Origin: Heterocephalus glaber
Lineage: Eukaryota; Chordata; Mammalia; Rodentia; Bathyergidae
Assembly: GCF_000247695.1 (NCBI RefSeq)
Contig: NW_004624781.1
Location: 10,954,182-11,018,181 of the forward strand
Length of the DNA: 64,000 bases
Direction of reading: 5' to 3'
Part shown: positions 57,421 to 64,000 of the stretch, in pieces
Layout of the letters: every line of letters begins with the position of its first letter
Position numbering within the stretch: position 1 is the stretch's first letter
The notes under the pieces: generated by a model
Told to the model about the DNA's origin: nothing
Database searches by the model: none
What the model saw: the letters and a program-made list of their open reading frames with translations, nothing else
Position numbers and translations under genes: made by a program

Positions 57421-59490
57421 CTTGTGGGGTTGGGGAGAGTAAGAGGAATGGCCAAACAAACAAACCAGCAAACCTGGATTCAGGCTTATTTCTTCTACAA
57501 AGCCCAGCTCTTCTAAGCCTTTGCCTGTCAGAGAAGTCGGTGGTACAAAGTAAAATAACCATTTTTAAGCACAGAGGGTTGCCCTTTGTCAATGAGCAGA
57601 ATGTAAGGAAGGCTCCCACTTCTCCAAATATTTGGAAAATTGGCAAGCCTTAATTGGTAATCAGGAAAGGGGCGTGAGGGAAGGAAAGAAATGTAAACCT
57701 AATCACTGTGCTTTTCAGATTTCAAATGCTTCCCCAATCCAGGTAATTTACACTTTCATAACAATGATTGACACTCAAGGAATGTATCTAACTTACTTTT
57801 ATTTTTCCCTTGGGGAAAGCAGTCAAGTTCCCAATTGTTTTAAATTGGAGAAACAGTAATTGTTTTAGAGAGTTAGAGGAAATGGTTTTTAGGGGCTGGG
57901 CTGTCTCTGTGAGGGGAATATGGTCTCTCTTAATTGATTGAAGTCAGTAGGGCCATTTTCCTGGAAAATCTATTCAGGGTGACCAAATCTCACCTTAGTT
58001 AAAGGAGAAGAAAAAAAGGAATCAACTGAATACCTAGGGGAACAGATTTAACCAAAAAAAAAAAAAAAAGATATGTCAACAAGTTGCGAGGGATACTTTT
58101 CCAGCTACTTGTGTCCCAAGTAGAATTATTGGTGAAATTTAACATGAAAGTATTTTTTAATATTCTAAAATAAATATGGGGCAGTAAATGGATTTTGAGA
58201 GGCTTGCTATCCCAGAGGAAGTTGTTTATTAAACTGCACACTTGCAAGTATTTGTTTACTTCGAAAAGTCAAGTGCAATCAGCTAGGGTCAATTGCATCA
58301 AGAACATTATCAACAGGCAAACCCATGGCAAATGTTGTGAAGGCTGCGCTGGAAATTTCAGCTTTGATACATAGGGAAACCCACGCATCTGATTTGGGAT
58401 AGCAGAGCCAATCCTGGCATTGTGTGCAGGTGCCAACAGACAGGCTAAAACCAGGGATCCTTGTAGAGACCGGATTAAGGTATCAGAACTGTTTGCATCT
58501 CATTTACATCACCCTGAAGAGAAGTTCACAGGTTTGCTGATTAACACACAGACCATGGCAAAGAGCTTGTGTATTTGGAATCAGATCAAGATCAGTAGCA
58601 TTAACACCAATCATGTGTGAAATTCAGCACAGGGAGGTTCCCCTTATATCACTGGGCCCCTCCCCGCTTCGTTTTTAAAGGCATTTTTCCAAAGTAGGAG
58701 GTTAGTAAGAACGCGTTTTGCACTTGTCTCTCTCACCCCACTCCCTTAGACACTCATATTTATGCCACCTTCTGGTATGTAATAATATTCTTTATTGTCA
58801 AAAATTTTCAAGTTTTCTGAAAGGAAGTGGGGGTGTGTGTTAAAAATGGACTGATTTCATCAGTGTCTTAGCCCGCAAAAGGAAATGGTGGATTGACAGT
58901 TGAGGCAGAGCGATCAGGCTACCAACCTTTGAATATTTTCCATGCACCCATTTGGTATTGCTCCTTTATACTGGAGTTTTAGGGTGAAGACACTGTGTAA
59001 TCTTCGGCTTTTCTTGGGTTTCTTGAAGTTCATAGGGGTGTGTTTTGGTGGGAGGAGAGTAACAATGGTACCTACCAGGACAGGACTTACTAGGAGCTGT
59101 TAACTGAATTTATCATGGACTCATTATCACAATACCTCTCCAATCTGGCTTATCTTGTATGGGTGAGACTATGCATTTAATTGCAAAAGTACCAGTGGGA
59201 ATCGACAATCAGCAGCCACCATGTGGCTTACTTCATCTAGTTTAGATAGTCACCAACCAAACAGGCCAAAGTTTTCTTCCGTAGAAAGTGCTTTGCCAAA
59301 TGGTTTCTGGATACTTCGCGGAGGAAACAGCAAAAGGGCTGAAAACGACCTCTTCCATCAGCCAGAAACTGGCTGTCCATGGCGATTCTAGACTCACACA
59401 ATGTGTTTCAGACGCAGACTACCTAAGATTAGAAACCCACTGGCCGTCTCATCCCAAAGTAAAAAGTGCCACGACCTCGTTCTCCTATTC
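57421..59490. other. Upstream flank of RORA, no repeat recognised
   Basis: About 2 kb immediately 5' of the CpG island that is largely free of recognisable retroposons, apart from an A-run at about 58054-58069. Retroposon depletion near a developmental regulator's promoter is common. Whether parts are conserved enhancers cannot be told here. Confidence 0.4.
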
Positions 59491-59985
59491 TGCTCTTTCT
59501 TTGGGCTTCCAAGTCCTCCTCCGTTTCCAGGCAGCCCTGGGTAGGGAAGGGCAGGCGGGGAGCTACCTTCGATGCCTCCACGCGGGCTCACCGGGTTTGT
59601 CTCCTCCCAGGTTGGCTGCGGATGGGGCTAGTTCTGCTCCCGAGAGTCTCAAAAGTAGACACACAACCGTCTCTACGATTTTCATCTGTCCCTGGGCCGA
59701 GCCCAGGGGAGGACTAGGGCGCAGGAGGCCCTCCCCTCCCCTTCCCCCTCTTTTCCCCACCTCCCAAAATCGGCAGCCAGTCGCTGGCTGTCGGTCTGGG
59801 GTCTGGAGGGTGGGGAGTGTGGGTGTGGGGGCCGGCTGCAGCGACTCTCGCTAGCGCTGCCTGTGGCCAGACCGCCGCCACCCGCGCGGGGCGCACACCG
59901 CCGTCCCCCGACGCGACGCGCGCTCCCTGGCGCACTCGCCCGCCGCCGCTTGCTTTCTCTCTCCTGCCCTCGCCGAGCTCCTTCT

Positions 59986-59988
<3 letters not shown>

Positions 59989-60020
<32 letters not shown>
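59989..60020 (+). repeat. Poly(T) tract of 32 bp at the RORA promoter
   Basis: Uninterrupted T32 lying 84 bp before the start codon, between a C/T-rich stretch and GGTACCATAGAG. Such tracts resist nucleosomes and vary in length. It is at or just upstream of the probable start of transcription. Confidence 0.97.
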
Positions 60021-60491
<471 letters not shown>

Positions 60492-60523
60492 TGACAGCCG
60501 CCGGACGAAACCCCGGGCTTTGA

Positions 60524-60540
60524 TTTTTTTTTTTTTTTTT
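60524..60540 (+). repeat. Poly(T) tract of 17 bp
   Basis: A second T-run inside the CpG island, 254 bp into intron 1. Confidence 0.95.
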
Positions 60541-61621
60541 GCAAAGACGGAGGAGAGCCTCGCTGCCCAAATTAAATTCGCTCCCCCCCAACCCAGAGCC
60601 TCGGGAGAAGGGGCCCGGGATAGAAACTTTTAAAGCGGCAGTGTCCTTTTAAAAGGAAAACAAAAATCTGTTCGTGGCCACCCTCCTCCTCCACCTTTTC
60701 TCCTCTTGACAGTTTCGGCCGCAGCTGCTGAGTCGGGGAGGTGTTTTCCTAGAGCTCAGTGAGGGGGGGCGCGGATGGACGGAGCGACCTCGGGAGCCCC
60801 GGAGATGGAGAAGGGGCGCCCCAGGGGATCAGGGGTGACTTGGGCACCTCCTCCAGAGCGCGGTGTAGGGTGTGGGGCTGGGGGAGAGGCCCGGGGCAGC
60901 GAACCGGATGCGGGCGCGCGAGGTGCTCGCCGAGTTGTGCGCCGCACAAGTTTGGAGCCCGGACTGGGAGCCCTACGCCTCAGTCGGCGGGGGGCGTGTA
61001 CGCCCGGGCGCCCTACGCGCCCCGGAGGCCGCGGCCACCCAGACAGGAACCAAGAAAAAGCTCCACGGGCACCCAAACTTAGTTTTGGCCGGACAATGCT
61101 CCCCTCTCCCCCTTAGAGGTTCCTGGCGAGTCTGGGAGAATCCGGGTCCGGTCAGGGCGAGTCGAATGGTGGTTGGATAGTTGGAGCGCTTCATTCTGGT
61201 GTGCGTGTGCGTGTGTGTTGGGAGGATAGATCCGTTGCTTTTCCTGGCGTTTTCCTGGGTAAAGTCGGCTGTCAGGAGAGCTTACTCCCCTTAAAGGTGT
61301 GGGAACCTGATGTGGGTTTTGTCCCCCACTGGGGGAGGGGGGCTACTTGAATGCTCCTGGAGTTTGCAAAGAGGAGCAGGAAGCTGCCGTTTTAATTACT
61401 GTTGTAAATAATGTATAAATCACGCCTGTCACTCGGAGGACGCGGGCCCGCGGAAGCCGGGAACCAGGCGCTCTCCACCGGGGTTGCGCCCGGCCCGCGC
61501 GCCCCTCTTCTGGGTACCGGGAGGGCTGGGGAGACAAGGGGCCCGGAGCCGCTCCCCGCCTCTCCGGTGTCTTAGTTGGAGGTAGGAATATGGCTGATCA
61601 TGTGCTGGCTGTTTCACAGTA

Positions 61622-61634
61622 CCCCCCCCCCCCC
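61622..61634 (+). repeat. Poly(C) tract of 13 bp
   Basis: C13 preceded by GTA and followed by TTGCGC, at the edge of the CpG island. It is prone to sequencing and polymerase slippage. Confidence 0.95.
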
Positions 61635-61783
61635 TTGCGCGCCTCACCTTGGCCACACCCCCAGTCCGGTCGCTTTCCCATTCACGGAATTCGAGTACAG
61701 TAAAAGCCATCGGGATGACACACGCGAAAAACATTTAATTAAAGGAGATTTCCAAAGAGTGGCCGCAACGAACCGCGGTTGGA

Positions 61784-61794
61784 GGGGGGGGGGG
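61784..61794 (+). repeat. Poly(G) tract of 11 bp
   Basis: G11 within GGTTGGAGGGG, 150 bp from the poly(C) tract. Together they could pair or form G-quadruplex or triplex structures. Confidence 0.93.
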
Positions 61795-62580
61795 CAGCAA
61801 GGGCTGGGACGGAGGGGAGAGGGCTGGGGGCCAGACCTGCCGCCGGCTGGTGAGTTCGTGTTCAGAGAGCTTTGGACTGCGAAGAGTATATTTAGACCCT
61901 GAGACGGTGGATTTGGAATGCGAGTGGGTTATGTAACAGGGTTAATCAGAAACACTGGAGAAAATCCCCTTCGTGTGTTTTTGTGGCTTTTTTTTTTTAA
62001 AGAAAGGGGAGCATAGTATATGGGAAGCCACACTGATTTCTGGTTTGTGCTGCTATCCCCTCCTTCTTAGCCCCTCCCCTTCCGTACGTTATTAGTGTCT
62101 TCAGGTGTCATTCTTGCCAGAAGGTGTTCTTGCAAGAGATAGGGGTGGCAGGCTGCAGAACCGACTAGCAAATCCGTAACTTGCTGTTCCTGCAAATTAT
62201 ATAACGCCAGGGCATTCAGTACCACCAGCCCCATAAGCTCAGCCAAAAGGGAAGAGGGACAAATAGGAGCGGGTGCATCTTGCACAGCTGACCTCCTGAC
62301 CTATATCCCCTGGCCCCCTAGAGCGCCACCCCTCACTTATTCTTTGAACCAACCCCTGTCCATTCCTCTTAGGAGATTCAATGGGAGGGGGGAGGTAAGG
62401 CCCAGACACTCAACTCACATCCTGCACGCAGGCACTAGGTTATATAACAGTCTGAATGGAAAAAGGAAGGTCAGAGATGGAAGCATCCTTTAGCTAACAC
62501 AGCAGTAGAATAGCTTCCAGAAATTATGTGCATTTGCAGACTTTAACCTCAGATGTAGCGTCTGCTCTCAGGGGTACCAG

Positions 62581-62586
<6 letters not shown>

Positions 62587-62658
<72 letters not shown>
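62587..62658. repeat. Compound (TG)20(GA)16 microsatellite
   Basis: TG repeats at 62587-62626 run directly into GA repeats to 62658, about 72 bp in all, in RORA intron 1. The TG part can adopt Z-DNA and the GA part triplex form. Likely length-variable. Confidence 0.97.
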
Positions 62659-62661
<3 letters not shown>

Positions 62662-64000
62662 TAGGGAGAGAAAGAGAGAATGTGTAAGTATGCCTGAGAG
62701 TTGAGAGTGATTTGAAAATGGGAAATGTTTGGGTTTTCAGATGATGTAATGGAGTTGGCAGAATATGCAAGTCGGCTCCCAGGGTGTAAGCAGTAAGAAA
62801 ATTGGAGCTGGCATCCAGTATTAATGTTGCATAAATTACAATATCGGAAAGAAATTAACCTACACACTAGGTGATTACGCCTCTTAAATACTTAAAACAT
62901 AAAGGCACACGACTGGAAAGGAAAGCAAGCATCACCACCTTATAATTAGTGTTTTCCACCTCAAAGAGGGTTGAGGGGAGTTCTTGGCAAAAGGGGAAGC
63001 TTCCTGATTTGGGAGGGACTTTCCCAAGGGGGTCCCAGGGTGAGCTTCCCAGCAGCTAGCCTTTGAAGTCTGCAGAGATTGTGGTCTGTCTTCTCATGAC
63101 ATTGAGGTGACCTCATGAGACATTGCCTAGGTAGAGTTGAGGCTCCCTGAATTCCTCCTTCCCTCCTGGGAATTCAAGTGTGAATAGACTGTGTACCTTT
63201 AATCCAAAATCAGATGTGTGACTTGATAATCTGAGAGAGGACTTCCCCATCCTTACAACTGCAGGGAGCATTAGCAGTTTTAATAAAAGCCCTCCCTTTG
63301 CTTGGTCTTCTTGATGATGGCTGGTACCATTCTGTCCCATCTTGATGGCACAATGAAAGGGGTGGGGGGAAGACAGGCAGGAGGCAGTGTGGGAAGTAAG
63401 AATGAAGCCGGAGAAAACCACAGTGAATCTTTAATCTCACAAGGTTTTCAGGGACTTGAGAGAGACATGGGCGTTGTGACATAACTGTTGTTAAAAAACC
63501 CTTTTCCAGATCTCCTTATTCTATGCATGCCGGAAGTATTTTACTTTCCTGAATTTACTCAGGGCTGGGCACCACCCAGTGGGTTAGCAGCGCTAGTGTA
63601 GAAGATTGAAGGCTTTTAGGGCAGGCTGACCTAAGGGGGGAAAAATCGAAACCTACAGATGGGATTAACACTGAAAAGCCCAGTTGGGTTGAGATCGAAG
63701 CCCCTAGAAGCTCAGTTTAGATTGACTTACAGTCAGTCCGTTAACAGGGCCAGCCTTGTATTTCTAGCCCCAGGGACTGCTACACCCTTACAACTCCTTG
63801 CCTTTGAAAATGTGTTCCCTTCTTTCTTACCTTCAGTCTCCACTGACTGGCTGTTTAGTAGGTTCTCTTAGCTAGTGATGTAGCGCGCTTTCTAGAGATG
63901 GGTTCTCAGATCAACTTCTCTGGCATGGACATAGCTCTCTGTAGTGAGCAAATGATGGCCTAGAGTTTGAAAATGCTACTGGCTGGGAGAAAATCTTCTG

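Noticed and set aside
59288..59854. 188-codon plus-strand frame just upstream of RORA
   Set aside because: It opens with GTG, first ATG at 59300, runs into the CpG island and shows no recognisable domain. It is out of frame with the RORA start and separated by a stop, so an uncharacterised upstream exon cannot be supported.

Overview
This is a mammalian nuclear genomic window, almost certainly from a rodent outside the mouse/rat family. The evidence is a dense layer of ID-type SINEs (tRNA-derived, with pol III A/B boxes and A-rich tails) and composite B1-ID dimers, on top of old mammalian repeats (MIR, L2, MaLR LTRs, MER5-type hAT, Tigger). B1-ID dimers point to a squirrel-, beaver- or kangaroo-rat-like lineage. 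I lean towards a castorimorph such as beaver, with low confidence. Nothing prokaryotic, organellar or CRISPR-like is present.

Only one real gene is visible. Positions 60105-60270 on the + strand are the first coding exon of RORA isoform a (RORalpha1, NR1F1), ending in a GT splice donor at 60271. It sits in a CpG island of about 2 kb (roughly 59500-61580), behind a 32-bp poly(T) tract. The window therefore divides into about 59.5 kb of 5' intergenic DNA, the promoter and first exon, and the first 3.7 kb of intron 1. The DNA-binding and ligand-binding domains lie in later exons outside the window.

The intergenic part is a layered record of transposons. From left to right it holds: MaLR LTR, L2 and MIR pieces (1-4.6 kb); antisense and sense L1 remnants (4.6-5.5, 8.6-9.2, 11.5-13, 14.4-15.8 and 18.2-18.9 kb); a Tigger-like element with an ID inside (21.7-22.1 kb); a palindromic repeat split by an ID (26.5-26.7 kb); a degraded MULE/MuDR-type transposase fragment beside a short GATTT-rich tandem array (31.8-32.5 kb); an antisense L1 carrying two IDs with clear target duplications (32.6-34.9 kb); a solo MaLR LTR with a probable 5-bp duplication (36.6-37.0 kb); L1-in-L1 with further nested elements (39.4-42.1 kb); a Tigger element retaining the transposase C-terminus (45.5-46.3 kb); and two MER5A elements around an MLT1 LTR (52.7-54.1 kb). 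Much of the remaining sequence shows nothing I can recognise.

The least ordinary item is the MULE-like fossil at 31835-32540. It is a relic, not an active system. The RORA exon deserves attention for a conserved ARKS histone-H3-like motif with three apparent residue changes compared with human from memory. I saw no functional novel system. Repeat family names are from memory of consensus sequences, not from a search.
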